A DNA stretch of 64,000 nucleotides from Thauera carbonicopians (GTDB taxonomy: Bacteria; Pseudomonadota; Gammaproteobacteria; Burkholderiales; Rhodocyclaceae): NCBI RefSeq assembly GCF_025699485.1, contig NZ_JANUXN010000012.1, positions 1-64,000 on the forward strand, read 5' to 3'. Below are positions 1-8,588 of this stretch, in pieces (within the stretch, counting starts at the first letter, position 1; each line of letters starts with the position of its first letter). A model generated the notes under the pieces. It saw only the letters and a program-made list of their open reading frames with translations. It had not been told where the DNA came from and did not search any database. The position numbers and the translations under genes were made by a program.

Positions 1-182
1 ATGCATTGATGGAGCCAGCGACGAAGCATGCTTAGAAATGATTCAGCACCGATGAAAGCGATTTATTCAGCGCTTCCTTAAAGCGTGCATGTTCGCCGGG
101 ATAGATCAACCCACGTAATGCAGGCTCGACGCGGAGTTTGGGCGCGCGCGTGCGGCCTGATGATTTTTCCGCTTGATTTTAC
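1..182. other. Left-edge region without an assignable gene
   Basis: No complete gene is visible. The first ~110 bases are visibly more AT-rich than the rest of the window. On the minus strand one frame stays open from about 172 to 37 and ends ...SLSSVLNHF-stop. It has no start codon, because a stop sits just upstream of it, so it could be the decayed tail of a gene or chance. The right end of the region runs into the acuR promoter. Confidence 0.3.
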
Positions 183-197
183 GAGACGATCGGTTTA
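183..197. promoter_or_regulatory. Putative AcuR operator, copy 1 (upstream of acuR)
   Basis: GAGACGATCGGTTTA lies 11 bases before the acuR start. It matches a second copy at 863-877 (TAGACAGTCGGTCTA) in the pattern NAGACNNTCGGTYTA. Its position suggests autorepression by the TetR-family protein encoded just downstream. Binding is inferred from the repeat and its placement. Confidence 0.55.
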
Positions 198-207
198 ATG
201 TTGTCGC

Positions 208-846
208 ATGGATGTCAAACAACACACCCCTCGTCGCCGCGGCAGGCCGCCCAGGCAGCGTGAGAACCTGACCGAGACGCGCGAGCTGTTGCTGCGCGCG
301 GGTCTGGAAGTGCTCACCGAGAAGGGGTTTTCCGCCACCGGCATCGAGGAGATCCTCGGCCGCGTCGGCGTGCCGAAAGGCTCCTTCTATCATTACTTCG
401 GCAGCAAGGAGGCGTTCGGCCTCGACCTGATCGAGCGCTATGGGCTGTTCTTCGCCCGCAAGCTGGATCGCCATTTCGGCAATCCGTCGCTGGCGCCGCT
501 GGAGCGCCTGCGTTCGTTCGTGGCCGATGCGATGGACGGCATGGCGCGCTACGAATTTCGCCGCGGCTGCCTGATCGGCAATCTCGGCCAGGAGATGGGC
601 GCGCTGCCGGAGAGCTTCCGCGACCGGCTCAAGGAGACGTTCGAGGATTGGCAGGCGCGTCTGGCGGCCTGCCTTCGCGAAGCGCAGCAGGCCGGGGAAA
701 TCGCCCCGGATGCCGACACCGAACAGCTCGCGGTCGTGTTCTGGATCGGCTGGGAGGGCGCGGTGTTGCGTGCCAAGCTCGAGCGCAGTGCGAAGCCGCT
801 CGAAGTGTTTGCAGGGTTTTTCTTCGCCAGCCTGGCAGCAGGCTGA
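208..846 (+). CDS. acuR: TetR-family repressor, AcuR-like
   Basis: This 212-residue protein is a dimeric TetR-family DNA-binding repressor. A basic RRRGRPPR stretch precedes the helix-turn-helix (about residues 43-64, ending GSFYHYFGSKE), and the C-terminal half would be the ligand-binding and dimerisation domain. It sits directly upstream of an acuI-type acryloyl-CoA reductase gene, the arrangement of the acrylate/DMSP-responsive acuR-acuI operons of proteobacteria. In that family AcuR is released from DNA by acrylate. Two matching inverted-repeat sites, one before this gene and one before acuI, fit control of both genes by this protein. Identity as AcuR rests on this context; a generic TetR regulator is the alternative. 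Confidence 0.8.
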   Translation: MDVKQHTPRRRGRPPRQRENLTETRELLLRAGLEVLTEKGFSATGIEEILGRVGVPKGSFYHYFGSKEAFGLDLIERYGLFFARKLDRHFGNPSLAPLERLRSFVADAMDGMARYEFRRGCLIGNLGQEMGALPESFRDRLKETFEDWQARLAACLREAQQAGEIAPDADTEQLAVVFWIGWEGAVLRAKLERSAKPLEVFAGFFFASLAAG

Positions 847-862
847 TTTTTTCGACCATCAC

Positions 863-877
863 TAGACAGTCGGTCTA
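863..877. promoter_or_regulatory. Putative AcuR operator, copy 2 (upstream of acuI)
   Basis: TAGAC-AGTCG-GTCTA is an inverted repeat with perfect 5-base arms. It lies between the acuR stop and the acuI ribosome-binding site. It shares the core AGACNNTCGGT with the site at 183-197. Lying 17 bases before the acuI start, it could block transcription or serve as a repressor site for acuI. Confidence 0.55.
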
Positions 878-893
878 AATGGAGGAGGATGAC

Positions 894-1877
894 ATGTTCA
901 AGGGCATCTTGATCGAGCGGGACGAAGCCGGTTATCGCGCCGGCGTGAAGGACATCGACGAAGCGCAACTGCCCGAGGGCAACGTCACGGTGCGGGTCAG
1001 CCATTCGACGATCAACTACAAGGACGGCCTGGCGATCACCGGCAAGGGGCCGGTGGTGCGCAAGTTCCCGATGGTGCCGGGCATCGACCTGGCCGGCGTG
1101 GTCGAGGACAGCAGCCACCCGGACTACAAGGCCGGCGAGGCGGTGGTGCTCAATGGCTGGGGTGTTGGTGAGACCCACTGGGGCGGGCTGGCGCAGAAGG
1201 CGCGGCTGAACGGCGACTGGCTTGTGCCGCTGCCCTCGTCCTTCACGCCGCAGCAGGCGATGGCGATCGGCACCGCGGGTTATACCGCGATGCTGTGCGT
1301 GCTGGCGCTGGAGCGGCACGGCGTGAAGCCGGCGGATGGCGAGATCCTCGTCACCGGCGCGGCGGGCGGCGTCGGCAGCGTCGCCGTCGCGGTGCTGGCG
1401 AAGCTGGGCTACACGGTGGTGGCGATGACCGGCCGGCCGAACGATGCCGACTACCTGAAGGCGCTCGGTGCCACCGAGGTGATCGACCGCGCCGACTATG
1501 CCGCGCCCGGCAAGCCGCTGGGCCGCGAGCGCTGGGCCGGTGCGGTCGACGTTGCCGGCAGCCATGTGCTGGCCAACGTCTGCGCGACGACGAAGTACCG
1601 CGGCGTGGTGGCGGCCTGCGGCCTGGCGGCGGGCATGGACCTGCCGGCGAGCGTCGCGCCCTTCATCCTGCGCGGCGTGACCCTGGCGGGCGTCGACAGC
1701 GTGATGTGCCCGCGTGCCGACCGCCTGGTGGCGTGGCAGCGCCTGGGCAGCGACCTGGACGTGACCAAGCTCGGCCAGATCAGCCGTGAAGTCGGCCTTG
1801 CCGAAGCGATCCCGCTGGCCGAAAGCATCCTGAAGGGCGAAGTGCGCGGCCGCGTCGTCGTGGACGTCAATCGATAA
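894..1877 (+). CDS. acuI: Acryloyl-CoA reductase (NADPH), AcuI/YhdH family
   Basis: A 327-residue medium-chain dehydrogenase/reductase of the YhdH/AcuI group, which reduces toxic acryloyl-CoA to propionyl-CoA with NADPH in the cytoplasm. Visible marks are the NYKDGL motif (41-46), the nucleotide-binding glycine motif GAAGGVGS (155-162), and the absence of the structural-zinc cysteine cluster, as in this subfamily. An in-frame ATG at 879 exists, but GGAGGAGG at 881-888 is correctly placed for the ATG at 894, so that start is used. The gene follows the AcuR-like repressor and an operator-like repeat, so induction by acrylate is likely. Confidence 0.88.
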   Translation: MFKGILIERDEAGYRAGVKDIDEAQLPEGNVTVRVSHSTINYKDGLAITGKGPVVRKFPMVPGIDLAGVVEDSSHPDYKAGEAVVLNGWGVGETHWGGLAQKARLNGDWLVPLPSSFTPQQAMAIGTAGYTAMLCVLALERHGVKPADGEILVTGAAGGVGSVAVAVLAKLGYTVVAMTGRPNDADYLKALGATEVIDRADYAAPGKPLGRERWAGAVDVAGSHVLANVCATTKYRGVVAACGLAAGMDLPASVAPFILRGVTLAGVDSVMCPRADRLVAWQRLGSDLDVTKLGQISREVGLAEAIPLAESILKGEVRGRVVVDVNR

Positions 1878-1924
1878 AAACCTGCAGCGCCCGAAATCTG
1901 CCTCATCACTCGAAGGAGAAGTAC

Positions 1925-2503
1925 ATGACTCAAGCACAACAGGCCGCAGTGAGCCGTTTCCCGGTCCCCGCACTCGAGGACATGCCCGAGGACATCCGCG
2001 AGCGGATCGTTGCCGTCCAGGAAAAAGCCGGTTTCGTTCCCAACGTGTTCCTGACCCTGGCCCACCGCCCGGACGAGTTCCGCGCTTTCTTCGCCTACCA
2101 CGATGCCCTGATGGAAAAGCCCGGCAACCTGAGCAAGGCCGAGCGGGAGATGATCGTGGTGGCGACCAGCGCGGTGAACCAGTGCCAGTACTGCGTGATC
2201 GCGCACGGTGCCATCCTGCGTATCCGCGCGAAGAATCCGCTGATCGCCGACCAGGTTGCGACCAACTACCGCAAGGCCGACATCAGCGAGCGGCAGAAGG
2301 CGATGCTCGATTTCGGCATGAAGGTGTCGCAGGCGGCCCAGCTGGTCGGCGAGGCCGACTTCGAGGCGCTGAAGGCGCACGGCTTCACCGATGACGACAT
2401 CTGGGACATCGCCGGTATCGCGGCCTTCTTCGGCATGTCCAATCGTATCGCCAACGTCACCAGCATGCGGCCCAACGCAGAGTTCTACTCGATGGGGCGC
2501 TAA
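1925..2503 (+). CDS. Peroxidase-related carboxymuconolactone decarboxylase-family protein
   Basis: A 192-residue all-helical protein of the AhpD-like/carboxymuconolactone decarboxylase fold, closest in length and motif to the uncharacterised 'peroxidase-related' subgroup. The redox motif is C87-Q-Y-C90-x-x-x-H94, the CXXC...H arrangement that gives AhpD-like proteins thiol-dependent peroxidase activity. A GAAGGAGA ribosome-binding site precedes the ATG. It lies 47 bases after acuI and may be co-transcribed, perhaps protecting against reactive by-products of the same pathway. The substrate is unknown. Confidence 0.8.
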   Translation: MTQAQQAAVSRFPVPALEDMPEDIRERIVAVQEKAGFVPNVFLTLAHRPDEFRAFFAYHDALMEKPGNLSKAEREMIVVATSAVNQCQYCVIAHGAILRIRAKNPLIADQVATNYRKADISERQKAMLDFGMKVSQAAQLVGEADFEALKAHGFTDDDIWDIAGIAAFFGMSNRIANVTSMRPNAEFYSMGR

Positions 2504-2512
2504 ACTCCGGGG

Positions 2513-2531
2513 CCGGCGCGTTCAGCGCCGG
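2513..2531 (+). repeat. Intercistronic hairpin
   Basis: CCGGCGC-GTTCA-GCGCCGG is a perfect 7-bp stem with a 5-base loop, 10 bases after the AhpD-like gene and 21 bases before the DUF169 start. No T-run follows, so it is at best a weak terminator or an RNA-processing or stability element. Confidence 0.4.
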
Positions 2532-2552
2532 TCATCGCTTTGGGGAGGCAGG

Positions 2553-3314
2553 ATGAGCGTCGATTGGAAAAGCAGGGCTGCGGAGCTGGAGCAGTTGCTC
2601 AAGCTCCGCAGCTTCGTCTTCGGCATGAAGCTGTACGAAAGCCGGGCCGAGATGGAGGCCATCCCCAAGATCCGGCGTCCAGCGTCAGTGCACAACCTCG
2701 ATCAACTCGTCGCGCAGGCCGCCAGGCTGGGCTGGACGGTCGGTGTCACCGCGGAGAATCTCTACGGCCCGCAGTGCCGTTCGGTCGTCGGCCTGGGCAA
2801 TGCCAAGGATGCCGAATGGCGCAGCGGCGAGTTCATGGTCGGCCACTGGTTCAAGACGGCTGCGGATGCAGCCGCGCACCAGGCGGCGATGCACTGCGTG
2901 GAGGACGGCAAGTACGAGGCGCTGGCGATTTCGCCGCTTGCCGGCGGCCGGCTCGACCCGCCCGACATCGTGCTGTTCTACGCCACGCCGGGGGCGATGA
3001 TGTACTTCATCAATGGCTTGCAATGGAGCGGCTACCGGAAGTTCGACTGGTCGGTGGTGGGGGAATCCGCCTGTGCGGACTCCTGGGGGCGCGCGCTGAG
3101 AACCCGCGAACCGAGCCTGTCGATTCCCTGTTTCGCCGAGCGGCGCTATGGCGGCGTGCTGGACGATGAAATGCTGATGGCGCTGCCGCCGGATCATCTG
3201 GACAAGGCCATCGAGGGCATGAAGGCGCTTGCGCGCAACGGCTTCCGCTATCCGTTCCCGCAGTACGGGATCCAGCAGGACGTGCGTGCCGGCATGGGGG
3301 CGAGTTACGCCTGA
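2553..3314 (+). CDS. DUF169-family protein
   Basis: A 253-residue soluble protein recognised as DUF169. It has the conserved blocks RSFVFGMKLY, a cysteine in NLYGPQCRSVVGL, and the segment beginning FYATPGAMMYFINGLQW. The family's biochemical role is not established. GGGGAGG at 2542-2548 supports the ATG at 2553 over the upstream in-frame ATG. Its TGA overlaps the ATG of the downstream permease gene by one base, so the two are translationally coupled and likely act together. Confidence 0.8.
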   Translation: MSVDWKSRAAELEQLLKLRSFVFGMKLYESRAEMEAIPKIRRPASVHNLDQLVAQAARLGWTVGVTAENLYGPQCRSVVGLGNAKDAEWRSGEFMVGHWFKTAADAAAHQAAMHCVEDGKYEALAISPLAGGRLDPPDIVLFYATPGAMMYFINGLQWSGYRKFDWSVVGESACADSWGRALRTREPSLSIPCFAERRYGGVLDDEMLMALPPDHLDKAIEGMKALARNGFRYPFPQYGIQQDVRAGMGASYA

Positions 3315-4225
3315 TGAGCGACATCCTCTTTTCGCTGTGGCCGCTCTTCGTCCTGATCGTGATCGGCCACCTGATGCAGCGCTCCGGTTTTCCCGGCGCA
3401 GGATTCTGGCCGGGCGCGGAGCGCTTCAACTACTTCGTGCTGTTTCCCGCGCTGCTCTTCAGCAGCCTCAGCGGCGCGCCGCTGAACAGCCCGGCGCTGC
3501 CGCGCCTGCTCGTCGTGCTGGTGATCGTGCTGGGCGTGGTCACGGCCGGCCTGCTCGTCGCCCGCCGCATCAGGCAGTGGCCGGCAGCCCGCTTCGGTGT
3601 CCAACTCCAGGGCCTGCTGCGCTTCAACACCTATCTCGGCATTGCGGCCGTCAGCGGGCTGTACGGCAAGGAAGGCATGGTGTTCGCCGCGGTGATCCTG
3701 GCGGTGCTGGTGCCGGCGGTGAACGTGTTGTCGGTGCTGGCGCTGTCGGCCGACAAGAGCGGGAGCGTGATGTCGCTGCTGGTGCCGGTGATCAGGAATC
3801 CGCTGATCCTGGCCTGCCTGGCAGGAGCGCTGTTCAATCTTTCCGGGCTGGAGCTGAAATGGGGCACGGACAGGCTGCTGACCCTGCTGGCGAACACCAG
3901 CCTGCCGCTGGGCCTGCTGTGCGTGGGGGCGGCGTTGAAGCTCGAGGAACTGCGCGGGCAGGGTGGCGCGCTGCTCGGCAACAGCCTGATCCGGCTGCTC
4001 GTGGTGCCGGCGGTCGCATTCCTGAGTGCCAGGGTTCTGGCGCTGCCCGCAATCGAAACCGCCGTCGTCGTGTTGTTCTTTGCCTTGCCCACCGCCCCGT
4101 CGGCCTACGTGCTCACGCGGCAGCTAGGGGGTGACAGCCACCTGATGGCCGGCCTCATCACCTTTCAGACCTTGCTGTCCGCAATCAGCCTGCTGCTGGT
4201 GATGGCGGCGCTTGCGCAGATGTAG
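3314..4225 (+). CDS. AEC-family (auxin efflux carrier-like) permease
   Basis: A 303-residue inner-membrane transporter made almost entirely of hydrophobic segments, about ten helices in the two five-helix repeats expected of the AEC/BASS-like fold. The start (SLWPLFVLIVIGHLMQRSGF) and the C-terminal half (LPTAPSAYVLTRQLGGD) are characteristic of bacterial AEC proteins, which move organic acids such as malonate or malate. The substrate cannot be read from sequence. It overlaps the DUF169 gene by one base. Confidence 0.82.
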   Translation: MSDILFSLWPLFVLIVIGHLMQRSGFPGAGFWPGAERFNYFVLFPALLFSSLSGAPLNSPALPRLLVVLVIVLGVVTAGLLVARRIRQWPAARFGVQLQGLLRFNTYLGIAAVSGLYGKEGMVFAAVILAVLVPAVNVLSVLALSADKSGSVMSLLVPVIRNPLILACLAGALFNLSGLELKWGTDRLLTLLANTSLPLGLLCVGAALKLEELRGQGGALLGNSLIRLLVVPAVAFLSARVLALPAIETAVVVLFFALPTAPSAYVLTRQLGGDSHLMAGLITFQTLLSAISLLLVMAALAQM

Positions 4226-4260
4226 AGCGACCCGATGGGTCTCATGCCAGAGAAAACGAA

Positions 4261-4719
4261 ATGAGCATTGCATTCCAGTATTTCTATGCCGAGAAGTTCA
4301 GCCATTGCTATGGATGTGGCAGGAACAATCCGGCAGGGCATCATCTGAAGAGCCATTGGGATGGCGACGAAACGATTGCCCGCTTCCTGCCGAAGCCCGA
4401 ATACAGCGGCGGCGTTCCGCATCACGTTTATGGCGGCCTGATCGCATCCCTGCTGGATTGCCACGGTGCGGCTTCCGCGGCGGCGTTTGCCCATCGGGCC
4501 CAGAACCGTGAAATGGGGTCGGAAGGCGAGCCCATCCGGTACGTCACCGCATCCCTGAAGGTCGACTTCCGCCGGCCCACGCCGATGGGCACCGAGCTCG
4601 TCATCAAGGGGAAGCTGCGCAGCATGGAAGGCCGAAAGGTGTGGGTGGATCTCACGCTGTCGGCAGATGGCGAGGTGTGCGCAACGGGGGAAATGCTGGC
4701 GGTCCGGTATCAGCAATGA
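4261..4719 (+). CDS. PaaI-like hotdog-fold thioesterase
   Basis: A 152-residue single-domain hotdog protein. It has the HVYGGLIASLLDCHGA helix (about 55-70), with Gly-Gly and Asp66 in the place of the catalytic region of PaaI-type acyl-CoA thioesterases. A C16-Y-G-C19 pair near the N-terminus is typical of a subgroup of these proteins. It probably hydrolyses a short or aromatic acyl-CoA. Its stop overlaps the start of the MFS gene (ATGA). Confidence 0.8.
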   Translation: MSIAFQYFYAEKFSHCYGCGRNNPAGHHLKSHWDGDETIARFLPKPEYSGGVPHHVYGGLIASLLDCHGAASAAAFAHRAQNREMGSEGEPIRYVTASLKVDFRRPTPMGTELVIKGKLRSMEGRKVWVDLTLSADGEVCATGEMLAVRYQQ

Positions 4720-5972
4720 AGCCTTCCTTCGGCTGCTCCATCACGGCTGGACTGCCTTCGTCGGCGCCGTCGCCGCAGGTGATCATCCTTATCGGCCTGG
4801 TCGCGCTGGCGATCGCGATGGGCGTCGGCCGGTTTGCGTTCACGCCGATGATGCCGCTGATGCTGCGCGACGGCAGCCTCGATGCGGTGACGGGCACGGA
4901 GTGGGCCACGGCCAATTACTTCGGCTACCTGCTGGGCGCGCTGAGCGCGTCGTGGTTCGCGGGCAGCCCGCGGCGAGGGCTTCAGATCGGGCTGGTCGGG
5001 GTGGCCGTGACGACGCTCGGGATGGTCTGGGGCGATGCCGGGCTGCCGTGGCTCGGCATGGCGCTTCGGGCCAGCGCGGGCATCTTCAGCGCCTGGGTGC
5101 TGGTCTGCGCCAGTGGCTGGTGCCTGCCCGAACTGAGCCGTCAGCATGCGACCTCGCTCGGCGGATGGATGTATACCGGAGTCGGCCTGGGTATCGCGGG
5201 AACGGGTGTCCTGACCTGGCTGGGCGGCGGGCAGAGCGCCGTGGTGCTTTGGGCAGAACTCGGGCTGCTCGCCGTCCTCGGTGCCGCGTATGTCCTGCGG
5301 AAGCTTCCGGAGTCGTCCACCGCTGCGGCGCCATCGGGTGCCTCCGCTCCGCCAAAGCCGGCGTCGTCGACTGCCGGGCGCGGTAACCTCGGCGTGGTGC
5401 TGTGCTACAGCGCGTTCGGCTTCGGCTACATCATCCCCGCGACTTTCCTGCCGACGATGGCGCGGCAGCTGGTGGCCGACCCGCTCGTCTTCGGGCTCAC
5501 CTGGCCGATCTTCGGCACGGCGGCGGCACTGTCGGTTGCCTTTGCCTCGCGCTGGCTGCATGGCTGGTCGCGCCGGAAGGTCTGGGCGATTGCCCAGGGC
5601 GTGATGGCCGTGGGCACCTTTCTGCCCTTGCTGCAGCAGTCGCTGTGGGTGCTGGCGGGGTCGGCGGTGCTGGTTGGCGGCACCTTCATGGTCACGACCA
5701 TGGCGGGTCTTCAGCTGGCGCGCGAGCGCATGCCCGATAATCCGACGGCTCTTCTCGCGCGCATGACCGCCGGTTTCGCGGCAGGCCAGATCGCCGGCCC
5801 GCTGCTGGTGCGGCTCATCGGCGACTCCCGGATCGCCGGCTGGGATGCCCTGAGCTGGGCCAGCGCCATTGCAACCGTGCTGTTGGCGGGCACGGCGCTA
5901 TCGCTGTGGCTTGGCAGCCGTCACAGCGACCGTCCGGCCATCACGAGCCCCAGCAGCAGGAAGACGCCGTAA
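4716..5972 (+). CDS. YbfB/YjiJ-family MFS transporter
   Basis: A 418-residue polytopic membrane protein of the major facilitator superfamily with about twelve hydrophobic segments. The motif GVGRFAFTPMMPLML and GYLLGAL after the first helix are typical of the YbfB/YjiJ group, whose substrates are not settled. The ATG at 4716 overlaps the preceding TGA by four bases, indicating coupling. An upstream in-frame ATG lies inside the thioesterase gene and is less likely. The 3' end overlaps the convergent TauE/SafE gene by about 52 bases. Confidence 0.82.
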   Translation: MKPSFGCSITAGLPSSAPSPQVIILIGLVALAIAMGVGRFAFTPMMPLMLRDGSLDAVTGTEWATANYFGYLLGALSASWFAGSPRRGLQIGLVGVAVTTLGMVWGDAGLPWLGMALRASAGIFSAWVLVCASGWCLPELSRQHATSLGGWMYTGVGLGIAGTGVLTWLGGGQSAVVLWAELGLLAVLGAAYVLRKLPESSTAAAPSGASAPPKPASSTAGRGNLGVVLCYSAFGFGYIIPATFLPTMARQLVADPLVFGLTWPIFGTAAALSVAFASRWLHGWSRRKVWAIAQGVMAVGTFLPLLQQSLWVLAGSAVLVGGTFMVTTMAGLQLARERMPDNPTALLARMTAGFAAGQIAGPLLVRLIGDSRIAGWDALSWASAIATVLLAGTALSLWLGSRHSDRPAITSPSSRKTP

Positions 5973-6658
5973 AGCACGCGCTGGAACTGCATCGGGTCCA
6001 GGCGACCCCGTAGCCGCGCGCCCGCCCACAGCCCTGCAAAGGCGGCGATGAATGCCGTCGCGCATGCCGGAGCGTTGGCGGTCCAGTCGGCCAGGTTTGC
6101 GCTCCCCAGCCGCAGCATCAAGGCCACGGTCGCCAGCATGAAGCTGATGCCCATCGCCTGGATGAAGGCGTCCCTGGGCAGCTTCAGCGCCTGCAGATAG
6201 GGCACCATGGGGATCACGAAAACGCCGGTCGCGGCGGTCACCAGCCCTGTCGCCGAGCCGGCGACGCCGCCGGCGAGCCGGGCATGGCGCCCGAGCTCGG
6301 GGAGCGCAGGCCGGGCAAGCCCCCAGATGCCGTAGATCACCAGCACGAGCCCGAGGACCAGCGAGGCGCGTGCGCCGGGGATATCGATCGCCGAGATCGG
6401 GCTGAACAGGGCTGCCAGCAGCAGGCCGGCCCACATCGGCCACAACTGGCGCGCAAGCATCGCCCAGTGCGGGCCTGTGCATTGGGCGACGTTCGTCGCC
6501 AGCGAAGGCAGCACCATCAGCATCGCCGCTTCCGCCGGCGGCATCAGCAGGCCGAGCAGCGCCATCGAGACCGTGGGCAGTCCCATGCCCGAAACGCCCT
6601 TGACCGCGCCGGCCGCCAGGAACACTGCGGCAACGATGATGAGAGATGTGGTTTCCAT
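5921..6658 (-). CDS. TauE/SafE-family sulfite/anion exporter
   Basis: A 245-residue inner-membrane permease with about eight hydrophobic helices. It shows the family N-terminus (AAVFLAAGAVKGVSGMGLP) and the internal echo with GSATGLVTAATGVFVIPMVPYLQAL. Members export sulfite, sulfoacetate or other small organic anions. I chose the ATG at 6658 (METTSLII); a GTG at 6697 would add 13 non-membrane residues. It is divergent from the LysR gene, a common arrangement for a regulator and its target. Confidence 0.82.
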   Translation of the reverse strand: METTSLIIVAAVFLAAGAVKGVSGMGLPTVSMALLGLLMPPAEAAMLMVLPSLATNVAQCTGPHWAMLARQLWPMWAGLLLAALFSPISAIDIPGARASLVLGLVLVIYGIWGLARPALPELGRHARLAGGVAGSATGLVTAATGVFVIPMVPYLQALKLPRDAFIQAMGISFMLATVALMLRLGSANLADWTANAPACATAFIAAFAGLWAGARLRGRLDPMQFQRVLYGVFLLLGLVMAGRSL

Positions 6659-6732
6659 GAGGTGATGATCGGAGGCGGGAGGCCTGCTGTCGATCACGCA
6701 TCGGCGATGGTATCTTTCGTCGAAATCGAAGG

Positions 6733-7656
6733 ATGAGGCCGATGATGAAGCGAAGTGGTGTGGCTCCCTATCGCATTTCCACGTTTGATCTTCATCTGTT
6801 TGCCGCTGCCGTCGAGGCAGGATCGATCACGCGCGGCGCCGATGCCATGCACCTTTCGCTGGCGGCGGCCAGCGCGCGCCTGCAGAAGCTGGAACATGCC
6901 CTGGGTACCGCCTTGCTGCATCGTTCCAAGCTCGGTATCCGGATGACCGATGCAGGGCGCACCCTGTTGCGGCATGCTGGCCGTCTCGAGCGCGAACTGG
7001 AGATACTGCATGCGGAGATGGCCGCCCATGCGCACGGCATTCGCAGCACGATACGGCTGGTTTGCAATACCGCGGCGATGACCGAGTATCTGCCGCCGCT
7101 CATCGGGCGCTTTCTCGCCGGGCACGCGGACGTGGATATCGACCTGCGCGAACTCGGCAGCCAGGATGTGCTGCTGGCCATGCGGCAGGAGCAGGCCGAC
7201 ATCGGCATCGTCGCCGATTACGTTGAAACCGAAGGGCTGCATACCCGCATGTTCGTAAAGGACGACCTGGTTGCAGTCTTTCCGTCGGCTGCATCCTGGC
7301 CGGCGGGTGCCGACGTGCACTTCGCCGATCTGCTCGAACATCCTTTCGTCGGCCTGCCGGCCGAGAGCGGCTTGAGCCGCTTCCTGCAGGGACGAGCGCT
7401 GCAGTACGGCAGGGGGCTTCATTACCGGGTCCGGGTGCGTAGTTTCGAAGCGGTGGTCAGCCTGGTCGCGGATGGTGTCGGCATCGCCATCGTGCCGGCC
7501 GCCGCCGCTCGGCGCCTGGCTCATGCCCGCATCGGAATGGCGCGGATCGCGGACGCCTGGGCGGCCAGAAGCTTGCTTCTATGTACTGCGGGCGGGACGA
7601 AACCCGAAGGGCGGGCAGCGCAACTGTTCGACTTCCTTGCCCGGCACGGCGATTGA
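6733..7656 (+). CDS. LysR-family transcriptional regulator
   Basis: A 307-residue LysR-type regulator. The N-terminal winged helix-turn-helix (about 18-75; FDLHLFAAAVEAGSITRGAD...LEHALGTALLHR) is followed by a periplasmic-binding-protein-like effector domain with the usual QADIGIVAD and VSLVADGVGIAIVP segments. It is transcribed away from the TauE/SafE permease, 74 bases apart, so it probably controls that exporter. The effector is unknown. Either ATG at 6733 or 6742 could be the start. Confidence 0.85.
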   Translation: MRPMMKRSGVAPYRISTFDLHLFAAAVEAGSITRGADAMHLSLAAASARLQKLEHALGTALLHRSKLGIRMTDAGRTLLRHAGRLERELEILHAEMAAHAHGIRSTIRLVCNTAAMTEYLPPLIGRFLAGHADVDIDLRELGSQDVLLAMRQEQADIGIVADYVETEGLHTRMFVKDDLVAVFPSAASWPAGADVHFADLLEHPFVGLPAESGLSRFLQGRALQYGRGLHYRVRVRSFEAVVSLVADGVGIAIVPAAAARRLAHARIGMARIADAWAARSLLLCTAGGTKPEGRAAQLFDFLARHGD

Positions 7657-7771
7657 CGGCCGCTGCGCGGATTGCAGCGGATTCGTCCTGCCGTGTTGCC
7701 GCCGGCTGGCATCGCTGGCGGGTGGCCGCTGATGCCCGCGACGCGGTGTCGAGGGCCTCGTCAAAGTGTGT

Positions 7772-8398
7772 TCAGGCCTTTGGCGCCGGCTTGGCAGCCT
7801 CATCCGTCTGCTGCTGCGCTCCGGTTTCGGCAGCCGGCTTCAACCTGGCGGCGAGGAAGTCGTCGAAGCCCTTCGAGACCAGTTCGTAGGTCTTCATGAT
7901 GCCGTTCTCGATGTCGCTGCCGCCGAGCACGCCCAGCCCGTCGAGGATGTCGCGCGCTTCCTTGAAGCCCTTTTCGAAGCCGCCCCGCACCAGGTCGGTG
8001 AAGTTGCGGGCGAGTTCTTCGGGGTCCTTGCCGGGGTGCTGCGCCGCGTAGGCGTCGAAGAAGCCGGTGGCGAAGCTCAGGATGCGTTCGGCGGTGGCCT
8101 CGGGCGAGTTGTCCTGTTCCATCGCCTTGCCGATGACGTCCACGTTCTGCCCCGGCGCCAGCACTTCGTTCAGGTGGTCGATGGCCGAGCGGTAGAGCAG
8201 GGCGAGGGAGTCGTTGCCGGCCTTGATCGAGACCTGCAGCGATGCGGTGATGATCGCGGCGTTCTGTTCGTGGCGTACGGTTTCCGCGCTTGCCATGCGG
8301 CTGCTGCCTTCGCTGCGTTGTGCGCTCTTCGCCGCCTGAGGGGCCTGCGTTGCGCTGCTTGCCGTTGTCTGGTTGATACCGCTGCCTGTCGTTGCCAT
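7772..8398 (-). CDS. DUF5610 domain protein
   Basis: A 208-residue soluble protein. The N-terminal ~50 residues are low-complexity (Gln, Ala, Ser, Thr). The C-terminal part has the block KGFKEARDILDGLGVL...GIMKTYELVSKGFDDF that I associate with DUF5610, a domain of unknown function. It ends in an Ala/Pro/Lys-rich tail. GGAGGAGAG eight to ten bases upstream supports the ATG at 8398 over the longer frame from 8446. It is divergent from the patatin-CHAT-MBL operon; whether the two are linked is unclear. Confidence 0.65.
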   Translation of the reverse strand: MATTGSGINQTTASSATQAPQAAKSAQRSEGSSRMASAETVRHEQNAAIITASLQVSIKAGNDSLALLYRSAIDHLNEVLAPGQNVDVIGKAMEQDNSPEATAERILSFATGFFDAYAAQHPGKDPEELARNFTDLVRGGFEKGFKEARDILDGLGVLGGSDIENGIMKTYELVSKGFDDFLAARLKPAAETGAQQQTDEAAKPAPKA

Positions 8399-8588
8399 GG
8401 TGCTCTCCTCCGTTTGCCTCGGGCGTGACTCCAGCCGTCGCCACACTAAGGGATTAACGGCTGGCTGCAGGGAAACTTTATGCCGCGAAGGCTTGGCTTG
8501 CGATTACCCGGCAGCCTGGGTGCGTTGTGCCTATATTGTGGATACATGCTCGTGAAACTGCATTTGCAATCCAACCGGGAGCGCTGGC

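Noticed and set aside
549-1973. Long minus-strand open frame opposite acuR and acuI
   Set aside because: It is the complement of the well-supported acuI gene, with no protein family match that I can recognise and a composition (Arg, His, Ala, Gln-rich) typical of antisense frames in GC-rich DNA.
8520-8550. TATATT and GATACA near 8532-8546 as a promoter for the patatin operon
   Set aside because: The -10-like hexamers lack a convincing -35 at 16-18 bases.
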